From Lachnospiraceae bacterium (GTDB lineage Bacteria > Bacillota > Clostridia > Lachnospirales > Lachnospiraceae): DNA of 64,000 bases. The stretch covers positions 62,001-126,000 of the forward strand of contig JAFQOW010000041.1 in assembly GCA_017412055.1 (NCBI GenBank), given 5' to 3'. Positions 26,707-36,003 of this stretch are shown here, piece by piece. A model generated the notes under the pieces. That model was not told the DNA's origin. It worked only from the letters and a program-made list of their open reading frames with translations, and made no database searches. Position numbers and translations under genes: made by a program. Within the stretch, counting starts at the first letter, position 1. Each line of letters starts with the position of its first letter.

Positions 26707-28815
26707 ATGACTTATATATCTCGCGAACAACTAATAGAAGCTGTTTTGAATGAAGATCTTGGTCTCGTATCCTCTAATGGTCCACGTAAGCGTGCATCTG
26801 TTATTGTTGATACTAATGAGATTGATGGTGATTCTAAGAAAAAGCATTCTAAGGGTGGACAGTCACGTAAAGCTATTGATGCTTCTACTGACATGTTCAG
26901 AAAGCCAAAAAATTCAGAAATTAAAAATATTGTAAGAACTCTTGGTCATAATCCTACTTCAGATGACCAAACTAATCAGATTCGTGCATTCTCTAAGTTA
27001 CTTTCTGACTTTGACCTTCTCGATAAGCATTATGGCTCTAAACAAACAGATTGGAATGAAGGTAAAACAAACCATCATCAAGTAGCTAATAGCATAACTA
27101 ATATTAAGCGTGAGCTTACTAAGCGCTATAAGAAGAATATGGATACACCAATCGAGGATTTGTCAGAAATTATTCAAAATTCTCGTGAAGCTCTTGAGCA
27201 GGAACTTGGTGTTAATGTTCCTGAGGTTATTGGTGCATTCAAAAATTGGCGTGACATTCTTGTATATAATTCTAAAGTTAAGACTGCTAAGTTCCCTAAG
27301 GGTTTCAATATGCAGTTGATGGCCAATGTTGAGAAAGCAGCTACTACCAACTATGAAGAGGCATATATTAATCTTAATAGGTATCTTTTAGATAAATCTA
27401 CTAGCTTTAAGAACCCTGAAGCATTGGCTAAATGGATTAATAGTAACCAGACAATTTATGCAATTCTTAATGACCCGACAGCTAAGCGTAGTTTTGATGC
27501 TGCTATGACTTCCCCGAACGTTAAAACTATTGAAGAGTTTATAATGTTCATGATTAAAGACTTGGAAGGAAAGAGTGTTAAGCCTAATAGAGGCAATACT
27601 ATGGCTTATATTAATAATGTAGCTCGTAAGCGCATTCAGTATTTTGACCTTATGATGAAGCGTAAGGGTTATAAGGATGGTATTGCAAGTTGGCCTGATG
27701 TTATTGATTTCTTGGAAGAGTATAAGCCATTTGTTTATGAACGTATTCTCAGAAATTATGATGTTACTGGTGATCAACTTCGTTCTTTCGGTTCTGGTTT
27801 AGCATTCTGTGATTATCTCTTCTCTGATCCTGAACGTCTTTGGAAGATTCTTAAGCCTCTCCAAGGTAGTGAAGGTGGTAAGGGTGTAGAAATGAGTGTT
27901 ATGCACCGTGATTTGGAGAAGAAGGAAAAGCGTCTTAAGAATAAGATTGAAGGGAATGGTACTAGCTCCAAGAGGGGTCCACAGGCTTCCACAATTGATG
28001 AACTTAAAGAAAAGATTGCTAGCCGCGAAAAAATGTGCGAAGAATTGGCTGCAGAGTTACGAGAAATCGCCAAGAGAAATGGTCTTCGTACAAAGGATGA
28101 CCGCTTGAATGACCCTGAATATTCAAAGGTTTATAAGGTAAAGAATAAAGCCGGTAAGGAAGCCGCTGCTTATCGACTTACTTTAAAGAAACGTCTTGAT
28201 GCAATTGCAAAAAACGGTGGTGAAGAACCCCGTCGTAAATCTTTGGAAGATGAATATGCAGAGATTCGTGATGAACGTGAAGCTCTCGAAGATAAAGCTT
28301 ATAATCGTCTTAAAGATGATAATGCAATGGATTTATTCCAGCAGCAATATAATCGTCAGAAGACTCGTGATGCAGCTGGTGACTTTGACATTGGTACTGG
28401 TTACGTAATGATGGGTTGGAGCTTTAAGTTTGATAGTGAGAAACATTACGAGGTGGCAGAGTTTATTGAAAATTATATTGATAAGAAGCTCAATGGTGAA
28501 GAACTTAAGAACAATAAGGAAGATTTGATTAACGTTACTACAGAACCTGACCGTTATGAAGGTAAAATGCACACATATCCGTGCACGCGAGTAATTATTG
28601 AATATCCTAAGGGTTCTCACCTCTACAAACGTGTTACAAGCATTAAGGATAAATCTCAGCGTTCTGTAATTATCACTGAAATTATTATGGATGTTATCAA
28701 CAAGGTTAAGGCCAAATATGGTGTCACCCTTGACCTAGTAGATGGTAGACAAGACCCACGCCATCGCATTAAGATTCTTTCTAAGAATGATGCAGTTGGT
28801 TATAGCTTCCGTTAA
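26707..28815 (+). CDS. Large late protein, putative internal/virion protein
   Basis: 702 aa, highly charged and helical, with a coiled-coil-like basic/acidic middle (~395-550). The N-terminus MTYISREQLIEAVLNE ends in an L-N-E site at residue 16, as in a T4 capsid-targeting peptide cut by the prohead protease; a Lys/Ser/Gly-rich linker follows. No enzyme motif recognised. Late promoter, single-gene unit closed by a strong terminator. Could be an internal head protein or ejected cargo. Confidence 0.72.
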   Translation: MTYISREQLIEAVLNEDLGLVSSNGPRKRASVIVDTNEIDGDSKKKHSKGGQSRKAIDASTDMFRKPKNSEIKNIVRTLGHNPTSDDQTNQIRAFSKLLSDFDLLDKHYGSKQTDWNEGKTNHHQVANSITNIKRELTKRYKKNMDTPIEDLSEIIQNSREALEQELGVNVPEVIGAFKNWRDILVYNSKVKTAKFPKGFNMQLMANVEKAATTNYEEAYINLNRYLLDKSTSFKNPEALAKWINSNQTIYAILNDPTAKRSFDAAMTSPNVKTIEEFIMFMIKDLEGKSVKPNRGNTMAYINNVARKRIQYFDLMMKRKGYKDGIASWPDVIDFLEEYKPFVYERILRNYDVTGDQLRSFGSGLAFCDYLFSDPERLWKILKPLQGSEGGKGVEMSVMHRDLEKKEKRLKNKIEGNGTSSKRGPQASTIDELKEKIASREKMCEELAAELREIAKRNGLRTKDDRLNDPEYSKVYKVKNKAGKEAAAYRLTLKKRLDAIAKNGGEEPRRKSLEDEYAEIRDEREALEDKAYNRLKDDNAMDLFQQQYNRQKTRDAAGDFDIGTGYVMMGWSFKFDSEKHYEVAEFIENYIDKKLNGEELKNNKEDLINVTTEPDRYEGKMHTYPCTRVIIEYPKGSHLYKRVTSIKDKSQRSVIITEIIMDVINKVKAKYGVTLDLVDGRQDPRHRIKILSKNDAVGYSFR

Positions 28816-28836
28816 TATAGATAAACAAAGTAAAAG

Positions 28837-28866
28837 AAAAACCCGCGATTTAATCGCGGGTTTTTT
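28837..28866. terminator. Bidirectional terminator between late gene and uvsX
   Basis: Stem aaaaacccgcgat / atcgcgggttttt with a 3-nt loop, A run before and T run after, between convergent genes. Confidence 0.92.
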
Positions 28867-28867
28867 A

Positions 28868-30067
28868 TTAATCTTCATTCATTATTTCCTGTTCTATTTC
28901 AACGTCCTTCTTAATAGCGGCTCGTCGTTCGGCTTCAGTTTTATAATGCCATGCTTTTTCAACATATGGTTGAAGTTTATCAATAAATCCTTCCCAAAAT
29001 TCAGCGTTAAATTGAATATCCTTTGAGAATCCATAGAATTCATCAGTCTCAGCATCACGAATTCGGCCACCAACGTTCTTTAATGCGCCAAGTGCACATG
29101 CCAAATCCATCAATCCATAATACTTAGAGAGACCGTTTTCAAAGCTAATATACATATAAGCTTCATTAAGAGGTTTACAAATACGATTCTTTACGCCAAG
29201 TCCTCGTACTTCAATACCAACTTCGCCATGTGAACCTCCTTGTGCTACTTCAAAAATCTTTCTTGAATCGTCGCCACCCTTACCATTTTTATCAGTACCC
29301 TTTACATTATTTGCAGAAAGTTGAACAATAGTAGTAGGAAGATAACGAACAATCTTACCACCTGGCATCGGCTTAACAAGTGAAGTAAACATTGCGCCAG
29401 GGTCATCATAGATATGATTAGTACAGATGATTGTAGTCTGTGTCATACCCGCAAGAGAGTTACAGGCCTTAATAAGAGCCTTCATAGAACCTGCATAAGA
29501 ACCCATATCCTTAGAGTCACTGTTCTTCTCCATGCGCTTATAATCCATTTCAGAAATCATAGCACCAAGTGAGTCAATAACGATAAAGAACTGACCAACT
29601 AGACCAAGGTCATGAACATTCGAAAGGAACTTATATACTGCATTCTTACACTGCTCAATAGTCTTAACGGGGAAGTAGATAATCTTAGAAGTATCAAGGC
29701 CGAGATTAGAAGCAAATTCATGGTCAATAGCAAATTCACTATCAAAAATTACAATTTGCTTACCAGCTTGCTGTGCTTTAGCTGCAGTCTGCAAAGCAAT
29801 ATATGTCTTACCAGTCGAACTTTCTGCAGCTAACAGAGACATACGTGCTTCAGGGAAACCACCTCTAAGATGACCTGAAACTAGAGCATTCAAAATATAA
29901 CATCCGGTATCTTCAAAGCTCTTAACGTTAGACATTGCTTCGTCGAGGAATGAAACCATCGGAGAATACTCACGAAGAACATCTATCGCCGCTGCAATGC
30001 GCTTACGCTTCTCTTCAGGAGAAAGAGAAGCAATATCAACAATTTCTTTTTCTTTCTTTTTTGCCAT
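28868..30067 (-). CDS. uvsX: RecA-like recombinase (T4 UvsX-like)
   Basis: 399 aa (T4 UvsX 391). Walker A LLAAESSTGKTYIALQ at ~80, Walker B QFFIVIDSLGAMISEM at ~160, and loop-region PMPGGKIVRYLP at ~240 match the UvsX branch of RecA. The C-terminus is acidic. It pairs homologous DNA for recombination-dependent replication, with the UvsY-like mediator and UvsW encoded near 61 kb. Its ATG follows a hairpin by 9 nt. Confidence 0.93.
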   Translation of the reverse strand: MAKKKEKEIVDIASLSPEEKRKRIAAAIDVLREYSPMVSFLDEAMSNVKSFEDTGCYILNALVSGHLRGGFPEARMSLLAAESSTGKTYIALQTAAKAQQAGKQIVIFDSEFAIDHEFASNLGLDTSKIIYFPVKTIEQCKNAVYKFLSNVHDLGLVGQFFIVIDSLGAMISEMDYKRMEKNSDSKDMGSYAGSMKALIKACNSLAGMTQTTIICTNHIYDDPGAMFTSLVKPMPGGKIVRYLPTTIVQLSANNVKGTDKNGKGGDDSRKIFEVAQGGSHGEVGIEVRGLGVKNRICKPLNEAYMYISFENGLSKYYGLMDLACALGALKNVGGRIRDAETDEFYGFSKDIQFNAEFWEGFIDKLQPYVEKAWHYKTEAERRAAIKKDVEIEQEIMNED

Positions 30068-30075
30068 AAAAAGTT

Positions 30076-30099
30076 AAGGGTTACCTACTGGTAACCCTT
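30076..30099 (-). terminator. Hairpin upstream of uvsX
   Basis: A 10-bp perfect stem (aagggttacc / ggtaaccctt) with a 4-nt loop; on the minus strand AACTTTTT follows, fitting a terminator for the frameshifted gene. It ends only ~9 nt before the uvsX ATG, so it may attenuate or structure the uvsX leader. Confidence 0.7.
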
Positions 30100-30109
30100 T
30101 TTAAGTTAA

Positions 30110-30491
30110 TTACTTAGTAGGTGTAATCTCAACTTCACCCTCAGTGGTACGCTTTACCTTGCTAGTGCTTTCGGCGGTATGATAATAAATTGCCTTAAGT
30201 CTAGGAGTAAGAGAATTATTCTGAAGGACGTGGCGCGCATCAATTTCCCAAACATTTTCACCTTCAGTAAGAAGGGCGCCGAAAAGATAGGGAATCATCT
30301 CAAAGTTAAGACGAGACTGGACCTCACCGGGTCTTCTTATCGACCTCCTCACTGGTGCTGAAAATAACAGTCATTGGGTCCTTTACAAGGATTTTGCTGT
30401 TACCCGTGTAACTAAGACCACTTGATGCGTCTACACCAATAGATGTGAATGAACCATCACTCCAAATAATAAATTTATCATCTAAATTCAT
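30110..30491 (-). pseudogene. Small gene broken by a +1 frameshift at TGA
   Basis: From ATG 30491, placed by the promoter, 55 codons run (MNLDDKFIIWSDGSFTSIG to DKKTR) to TGA 30326-30324. The +1 frame then stays open for ~70 codons (EVQSRLNFEMIPYLFGALL and onward) to 30110. Joined, it makes a ~127-aa protein with no recognised family. The break may be programmed +1 shifting, a mutation or an indel error. A start inside the second frame (ATG 30352) is possible but has no promoter. Confidence 0.6.
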
Positions 30492-30499
30492 ATACATTT

Positions 30500-30514
30500 A
30501 TTATATCACGGTTC
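30500..30514 (-). promoter_or_regulatory. GAAC-type promoter
   Basis: GAAC (30514-30511), N5, TATAAT (30505-30500). The predicted start coincides with the ATG at 30491, favouring it over the ATG at 30497. Confidence 0.68.
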
Positions 30515-30606
30515 TAAAATAATAGGAAGTAAATTAATAACTATAAAAAAGTTTTACTTAATATTAGGTATAATTTATGATTTAATTTTTAGTTTATCAT
30601 TTTAGT

Positions 30607-30614
30607 AATAAATA
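30607..30614 (+). promoter_or_regulatory. Late promoter AATAAATA
   Basis: Predicted start 30620, 2 nt before the ATG at 30622. The 130-nt divergent gap otherwise holds only the minus-strand promoter. Confidence 0.7.
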
Positions 30615-30621
30615 ACAATAT

Positions 30622-31380
30622 ATGAAGAAGCGTAATTTTTTTGCTAATAAGTCCAATTCTTCATTCCTCAACATGGTAAAGATGATTACCGAATCTGCTG
30701 AGGACGAGACAGAGGGTCTTGACTTTGAAGAAGATGTTGATGGTGCTGAAGATGACTTCGGTGCTGAAGATGATTTTGCTGATGACGAGATGGCCGACGA
30801 TGAGTTCGGCGATGAGGAAGCTGGCGACGAAGTAACTCTCACTCTTCCACGTGACGTTGCTCAGACTCTTTATGATATGCTCGGCGAAATGCTCGGCGGT
30901 GAAGAGGGTGCTGATGAATTCGGAGACGATGAGATGGCCGATGACGAAATGGGTGGTGAAGATGACTTTGCCGACGACGAAATGGGTGATGATTTCGGCC
31001 CTGAGGAGTTCGAACAGGACGACGAAGAGGAAGAAGACGAGGATGATGATACTGTAGATCAGGATGACGAAGCTGTTGAACAGGATGACGAAGCATCTGA
31101 AGAAGATGAAGAAGTTCTTGGTTCCAATCAGACCAATGTTGCTCAGTCTACAATCTCTCGTGACGGTGCTCCTAAGCGTTCTAAGGCTAACACCACTTGG
31201 AATACTGGCAAGACTGTAAAGTCTGTTTTTGACCAGACTGTTTCTCACGAAGGTGAGCCTGCAGGTACTTCCCGTGATGGTGCTCCTAAGCGTTCTAAGT
31301 TCAGCAAGGAACCTAATCGTTCTAAGACTGTTTCCAGCCGCCTCCAGCCTGGTAAGCACATCTTTGAGATTGGTAAGTAA
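30622..31380 (+). CDS. Highly acidic late protein, putative prohead core/internal protein
   Basis: 252 aa. Residues ~25-165 are extremely Asp/Glu-rich with DDEMADDE-type repeats around a small non-acidic island (EVTLTLPRDVAQTLYDMLGEML). The C-terminal ~85 residues are basic and carry SRDGAPKRSK twice. The N-terminus MKKRNFFANKSNSSFLNMVK leads to M-I-T-E, a T4-like prohead protease site, at ~24. Such charge separation recalls T4 head core and internal proteins. Codon usage suggests strong expression. Confidence 0.72.
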   Translation: MKKRNFFANKSNSSFLNMVKMITESAEDETEGLDFEEDVDGAEDDFGAEDDFADDEMADDEFGDEEAGDEVTLTLPRDVAQTLYDMLGEMLGGEEGADEFGDDEMADDEMGGEDDFADDEMGDDFGPEEFEQDDEEEEDEDDDTVDQDDEAVEQDDEASEEDEEVLGSNQTNVAQSTISRDGAPKRSKANTTWNTGKTVKSVFDQTVSHEGEPAGTSRDGAPKRSKFSKEPNRSKTVSSRLQPGKHIFEIGK

Positions 31381-31404
31381 TATTTTAAGTACAATTTAAT
31401 GTAA

Positions 31405-31436
31405 TAAAAAACCCGAGGAAAACCTCGGGTTTTTTA
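31405..31436. terminator. Bidirectional terminator before gp43
   Basis: Stem aaaaaacccgagg / cctcgggtttttt with a 4-nt A loop, between the acidic late gene and the convergent polymerase gene. Confidence 0.92.
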
Positions 31437-31438
31437 TT

Positions 31439-34135
31439 TTAAGCGGGTTCCATCATCATTAAGTCAAACAAACTAAATGCATAATCATCCGCTGGATTAA
31501 ATGAAGGCCAACCTACTGACTTATAAATTCGTTTTAACTCATCAAAGACTGTTTTAATAAACGTTGTCTTATAATCAATTTGGAAATGCTCTTCAAATTC
31601 AGGTGGCATTGTATCAAGATATGCAATTTTATCAATACCAAATTTGTTCTTATGCAAATATATAATCTTTGCAAGGTCTCCAGATTTTACTTTTTCGTAT
31701 CCTTTGATACCCAACTTATCAAGAACTGTATTGAAGTTAATCGCAGCTCTTACATGACCTGGTGCGCCAGTTGGCCACTTACGTGCACCAATATTATTGC
31801 CATGTATTTCTTCAAGCATACTTTCATACTTTTGAACATTATTACAACGTTGAATTGTAACAATATCGTCAAGAGGCATTTCTTTAAACTTATTATAAAG
31901 ATTTTGAAGAAGAGCCTCAGTAGATGCTTTATCCTGTGATACAATCATATGCTCAACTACTTCCTTTGCTGCAGCCTTAAGGTCACGAGTAAGAGTCGAA
32001 CGAGCAAACTTCACACCAGTATACTTAAATGATGGCTTCTTAACACCTTCGTTATCAAGAATATGAAGAATATAATTCTTCTTTGCCTCTTCATCTTTAT
32101 CTTTTCGTTTCAAGAAAATACCTGCATCACAGATTTTTTCTCGTTTAAAATATACTGTACACTTATTTGAATTAGTTGTTTCAGTGAACCACTTTTGGAA
32201 TTCCTTATCAATGTAATCGTCACATTCTTGAACAAGAGCATATCCTTCAGGTGTCACTTTATCACCGTTACAAAGCTTTATACCACACTTATCAAGTCGA
32301 ATACAACAAGAGTCGGTATCATTGAACACTACTACCGCTTCTAAGTCCTTTGCAGAAATATCAGGATTCTTCATCTTAACAAAGTTTCTTGCAAGAGTGT
32401 TCACATACTTAATAGATGTACTACCTGCAGTTGTAATTGCATTAGCCAAATCCGAATCACCAATCGGATTCTTCTTAGATGAGATAGCACCATAAGCACT
32501 ATTAATAAGAATCTTAAGAGCATACTGAAGAATGTCCTTACGAGCTACCATTCGTCTAAGTTCATCAATTCTCTTTGCATCCTTACAGGTTTCAAGTTCC
32601 TTATTATGCTCTTTAATTTCTTTACGAATCGCAGAACGTTGTGCGAACACCTCAGCCATGTATTGTGCAAACACACCCGGTGTATTTTGTTTAAACACAC
32701 AACCATTTGGTGCCATACAATAGTTCATTTCCTTAATAAAGCGCTTAAACTGAGCTCGTGTAAGGTCATACTTAAGATTATCCTTAGTAAAAACAAACTT
32801 AAGTGAATCATTATCATCACCTTCATAAACACCGCCTGACTTAAAATAGGCCATACCTACCTTAGTTTCAGGAGAAATGTTAAGACTAATTGCATTATTA
32901 GGATAAAGTGAGCCTGCGTCGAATGTTACACAGTCACGAGCGAATCCAGGTCGCAAAGACACATAACCACCAGGCTTTTTCTCATTAGGATCAACCTCAC
33001 GGTCATCCCAGTGAAGCACTTTATTCATACGGCGGCAACGAACTGCAACTGCACCATTAGTGCCAGGAATTGTCATCATACCTTTTTCAAAGTTACAACA
33101 ACCCATGTAAGATACCATTCGAAGAATTTGAAAATAACGAGTTTTCTCTTCAAGTTTAACAAGAAGTTCTACGTCTCGAACATTATATTCAACGAAAGTA
33201 TTCCAATGATTTCGCATGAATTCATAAATGTTTGCTTCACCTTGATAATCAACCTTACCTACACCCAATTCAAGGTTAGCAATATAATCCAACTTATAAG
33301 ATTCTTGCTTTACAATTTTATACTTTGCATAAACGTCGATATGGTCAATAATCTGAACACCACCAAAACTAAACTTTGTATAAGGACGACCGAATTTATC
33401 CTCTGATTCAGATTCATAAAAGTTTTCATAAGGTGAAAGTTCAAGAAGTTTGTCCTCACCAAAAACCTTACGAATACGATTAACTACATAAGGCATATCG
33501 AATCGGTTTAGATTCCAAGCTGTTACAATATCAGGATAATCATCTTGCTTCCAAAATTCAATAAAGGCATGAAGAACACCTCGCTCAGTAGTGCAATTAA
33601 TATACTCTACATTATCACCAAGGTCCTTGCCTGTATAAGGATTTTTAGAAAATACAACATACTTTTGCGTACTTGTATCATATACAGTAATAATATTAAT
33701 CTCAGAAGGTGCCGACCTCTTTAAATCAATTTGAGTTCTAGCATAATCAGCATATACAATTGCTTCAGGGAAACTGCCATCATCAGTTTCATCTACCTCA
33801 ATATCGAAAAAGAGAATTCGCAAGGGAAACTGGTCAAAATCAGGCTTATCATACTTGTCCCAAAAATAGTCCAACAAAAACTGATGGTCTACACTAAAAT
33901 TTTCATAATAGCGCTTAGCTCCATATGATTTAGTAAACTTAGTACGCTGAGCCGGTGTACTAAATTCTACCTTTTCTACGGGTTTATTGAAAATAGAAGT
34001 ATATTCACCTTTAGGAGAATCAACATAAAGATAAGGCTTAAACGGTACATTGACCGTTAAGCGCTTACCTTCCTTGTTCCAAGTCCTAAGTTTAATACAC
34101 TTTTCAGTTTGACTCCATGAACAATGTCTATACAT
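31439..34135 (-). CDS. 43: DNA polymerase, family B (T4 gp43-like)
   Basis: 898 aa, the same length as T4 gp43. Exonuclease: LRILFFDIEVDE (D111), exo III YNVRDVELLVK. Polymerase: motif A TFDAGSLYPN, motif B KILINSAYGAISSKKNP, motif C FNDTDSCCIR. The C-terminus SLFDLMMMEPA resembles the clamp-binding tail of RB69 gp43. It replicates the genome with gp45, gp41, gp61 and gp32. It starts 1 nt after the gp46 stop and so shares that transcript. Confidence 0.97.
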   Translation of the reverse strand: MYRHCSWSQTEKCIKLRTWNKEGKRLTVNVPFKPYLYVDSPKGEYTSIFNKPVEKVEFSTPAQRTKFTKSYGAKRYYENFSVDHQFLLDYFWDKYDKPDFDQFPLRILFFDIEVDETDDGSFPEAIVYADYARTQIDLKRSAPSEINIITVYDTSTQKYVVFSKNPYTGKDLGDNVEYINCTTERGVLHAFIEFWKQDDYPDIVTAWNLNRFDMPYVVNRIRKVFGEDKLLELSPYENFYESESEDKFGRPYTKFSFGGVQIIDHIDVYAKYKIVKQESYKLDYIANLELGVGKVDYQGEANIYEFMRNHWNTFVEYNVRDVELLVKLEEKTRYFQILRMVSYMGCCNFEKGMMTIPGTNGAVAVRCRRMNKVLHWDDREVDPNEKKPGGYVSLRPGFARDCVTFDAGSLYPNNAISLNISPETKVGMAYFKSGGVYEGDDNDSLKFVFTKDNLKYDLTRAQFKRFIKEMNYCMAPNGCVFKQNTPGVFAQYMAEVFAQRSAIRKEIKEHNKELETCKDAKRIDELRRMVARKDILQYALKILINSAYGAISSKKNPIGDSDLANAITTAGSTSIKYVNTLARNFVKMKNPDISAKDLEAVVVFNDTDSCCIRLDKCGIKLCNGDKVTPEGYALVQECDDYIDKEFQKWFTETTNSNKCTVYFKREKICDAGIFLKRKDKDEEAKKNYILHILDNEGVKKPSFKYTGVKFARSTLTRDLKAAAKEVVEHMIVSQDKASTEALLQNLYNKFKEMPLDDIVTIQRCNNVQKYESMLEEIHGNNIGARKWPTGAPGHVRAAINFNTVLDKLGIKGYEKVKSGDLAKIIYLHKNKFGIDKIAYLDTMPPEFEEHFQIDYKTTFIKTVFDELKRIYKSVGWPSFNPADDYAFSLFDLMMMEPA

Positions 34136-34136
34136 G

Positions 34137-35948
34137 TTACTCTATAATTCGTTTAGTAAATCCGTTAATTTTTTCAAGTGTAATCACTTCATTAGTAAAT
34201 GGGATTTGTGCTCCCGACTTATGAGAAATGATATACACTGCTTTATTTTCATTTTGTGTATGTTCTGATATAAAATTAAGAATTATATTAAGTGATTTAT
34301 CATCAACAGATGAATCAAGAATCTCGTCAAAGAACACTACATTATAAGTTACTTGTTTTTGAAGTGTAATCATATCGTTGATAGCAAATGAAATTGCTAA
34401 ATCAATTTTCTTCATTTCAGCTCCTGAACAGTTACTATACAAACAAATAATGCCGTTAGAATCTTTAATTTCTTCCTCAAAATATTCATTAAATCTGAAA
34501 TTAAATGTGCTCTTAATTGCATTAAGATAATATTGTATACGATTATTAAAAACGTCAAGCAACTTATTCACAATATATGCTCTTACACCATATTCACCGA
34601 GAATATGTTCACATATATTCATCTTACCGATACTACGTTCAAGTACCTCTATCTTAGTTTTGACTTCATTTATAGTTTTTTGGGTTTCAACAACCATATT
34701 TCTGAAAGTTTCAATACCAGATGAATCAGGTGCCTTATTTTTAGAATCTATCTGCTCATTATAAAGTTCAATAATACGATTAGATTCTTTAATTTTAGCT
34801 TCAATAAACTCAAATTTACGAATATTTTCATTAATTTCATTAAGAGCTTTAGAAATATCTGAAATTAATTCATTTATTTCAGTTTCCTTTGTCTCTAATG
34901 TACCAAGACGTCCAACAATATCCGTTAATTTCTCAGTTAACTTATTCTTTTCATCTATAATTTCATTTAGATGACTTTCATCATATGCTCGTTTACAAGT
35001 AGGACAAATTCCAGTATCACTTTCAATTTTCTTAAGTTCTTTACGAGTTATACCTTCCTCAATATGAAGATTAGATTTGACTTTAGATAATGTATCGATG
35101 AACTTATATTTTTCATAAAGTTCAGATTGCAAATCATCTTTACTTTTACCATCAGGAGAAGTAAAAATTAGGTCCTTCTGAACCAATTTCATCTCATCAA
35201 TTTTACCTTCCTCTACAACAATCTTATCCTTAATGGTTTGAATTTCTTCTTGACGTCTATTATAATAATCTTCCTGAATTTTTAAAAGATTTTCAATCTG
35301 AATATTATAATCATTGATACTTTTTTCATGAATACTTAACGTATTTTGTTCCAAACTATATTCTCCCTTAATAGCACGAATATCATCACGCAAATAGCGA
35401 CCCATTATAGAAAAAATATCTAAGCTGAATATAGTTTCAATAAAGTTTTTCTTGTCAGCTTTCTTTTTTGCCATGAATGGAATAGTATTATTTGCACGCA
35501 TTATAATGCAATTTTGGAAAATATCCTTTTCTGCTAGAAACAGTTCCTCAATAAACTTATTAGTTTCTGCAGTAGTAGATTTAGTAATTTCAGAACCATT
35601 TTTCCAAATCTTAAGAGATTGAGGTGCAATTTTACGCTCAATTAAATATGTATCTCTACCACTTAAGCTATCAGTAATATCAGCTTCTAAACGGACAATG
35701 CAATTCTTTCCAACTTTACGATTAACAATATAACTAAGTTTGGAAATTTCTCGCATTGTAGTGCCAAACAATGCAAAATAAAATGAGTCTAAGATACAAC
35801 TTTTACCTACACCATTTTTAATATCATTTTCATCACGATTATAACCAGTGATAACGTTTAAACCATTATTAAATTCTATCTCAAGTGGCTCATTACCAAC
35901 TGATAAGAAATTTTGTATGTAAAGTTTTTTAAACTCAATATTTTTCAT
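34137..35948 (-). CDS. 46: Recombination endonuclease subunit, SbcC/Rad50-like (gp46)
   Basis: 603 aa (T4 gp46 560). N-terminal Walker A NGVGKSCILDSFYFALFG at ~45; two coiled-coil arms (~185-430) around a zinc hook CPTCKRAYD at ~315; C-terminal ABC signature CSGAEMKKIDLAISFA and Walker B VVFFDEILDSSVDD. With gp47 it resects DNA ends for recombination and, in T4, host DNA degradation. gp47 is encoded separately at 44.0-45.1 kb. Confidence 0.93.
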   Translation of the reverse strand: MKNIEFKKLYIQNFLSVGNEPLEIEFNNGLNVITGYNRDENDIKNGVGKSCILDSFYFALFGTTMREISKLSYIVNRKVGKNCIVRLEADITDSLSGRDTYLIERKIAPQSLKIWKNGSEITKSTTAETNKFIEELFLAEKDIFQNCIIMRANNTIPFMAKKKADKKNFIETIFSLDIFSIMGRYLRDDIRAIKGEYSLEQNTLSIHEKSINDYNIQIENLLKIQEDYYNRRQEEIQTIKDKIVVEEGKIDEMKLVQKDLIFTSPDGKSKDDLQSELYEKYKFIDTLSKVKSNLHIEEGITRKELKKIESDTGICPTCKRAYDESHLNEIIDEKNKLTEKLTDIVGRLGTLETKETEINELISDISKALNEINENIRKFEFIEAKIKESNRIIELYNEQIDSKNKAPDSSGIETFRNMVVETQKTINEVKTKIEVLERSIGKMNICEHILGEYGVRAYIVNKLLDVFNNRIQYYLNAIKSTFNFRFNEYFEEEIKDSNGIICLYSNCSGAEMKKIDLAISFAINDMITLQKQVTYNVVFFDEILDSSVDDKSLNIILNFISEHTQNENKAVYIISHKSGAQIPFTNEVITLEKINGFTKRIIE

Positions 35949-35955
35949 AAGACAA

Positions 35956-35970
35956 AATATACTTAAGTTC
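35956..35970 (-). promoter_or_regulatory. GAAC-type promoter of gp46-gp43
   Basis: GAAC (35970-35967), N5, TATATT (35961-35956), 7 nt before the ATG at 35948. It lies between this operon and the terminator of the NAD synthetase gene. Confidence 0.65.
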
Positions 35971-35980
35971 TATTATAAAG

Positions 35981-36003
35981 AAAGGCCGAATTAATCGGCC
36001 TTT
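35981..36003 (-). terminator. Terminator of the NAD synthetase gene
   Basis: Stem aaaggccga / tcggccttt around a 5-nt loop holding part of the TAA stop, followed on the minus strand by CTTTAT. The last codons of the gene lie in the stem. Confidence 0.8.

Noticed and set aside
30661-31359. Long minus-strand open frame (232 aa) opposite the acidic late gene
   Set aside because: It is the antisense shadow of a repetitive Asp/Glu-coding sequence; the plus strand has the promoter, terminator and coding bias.
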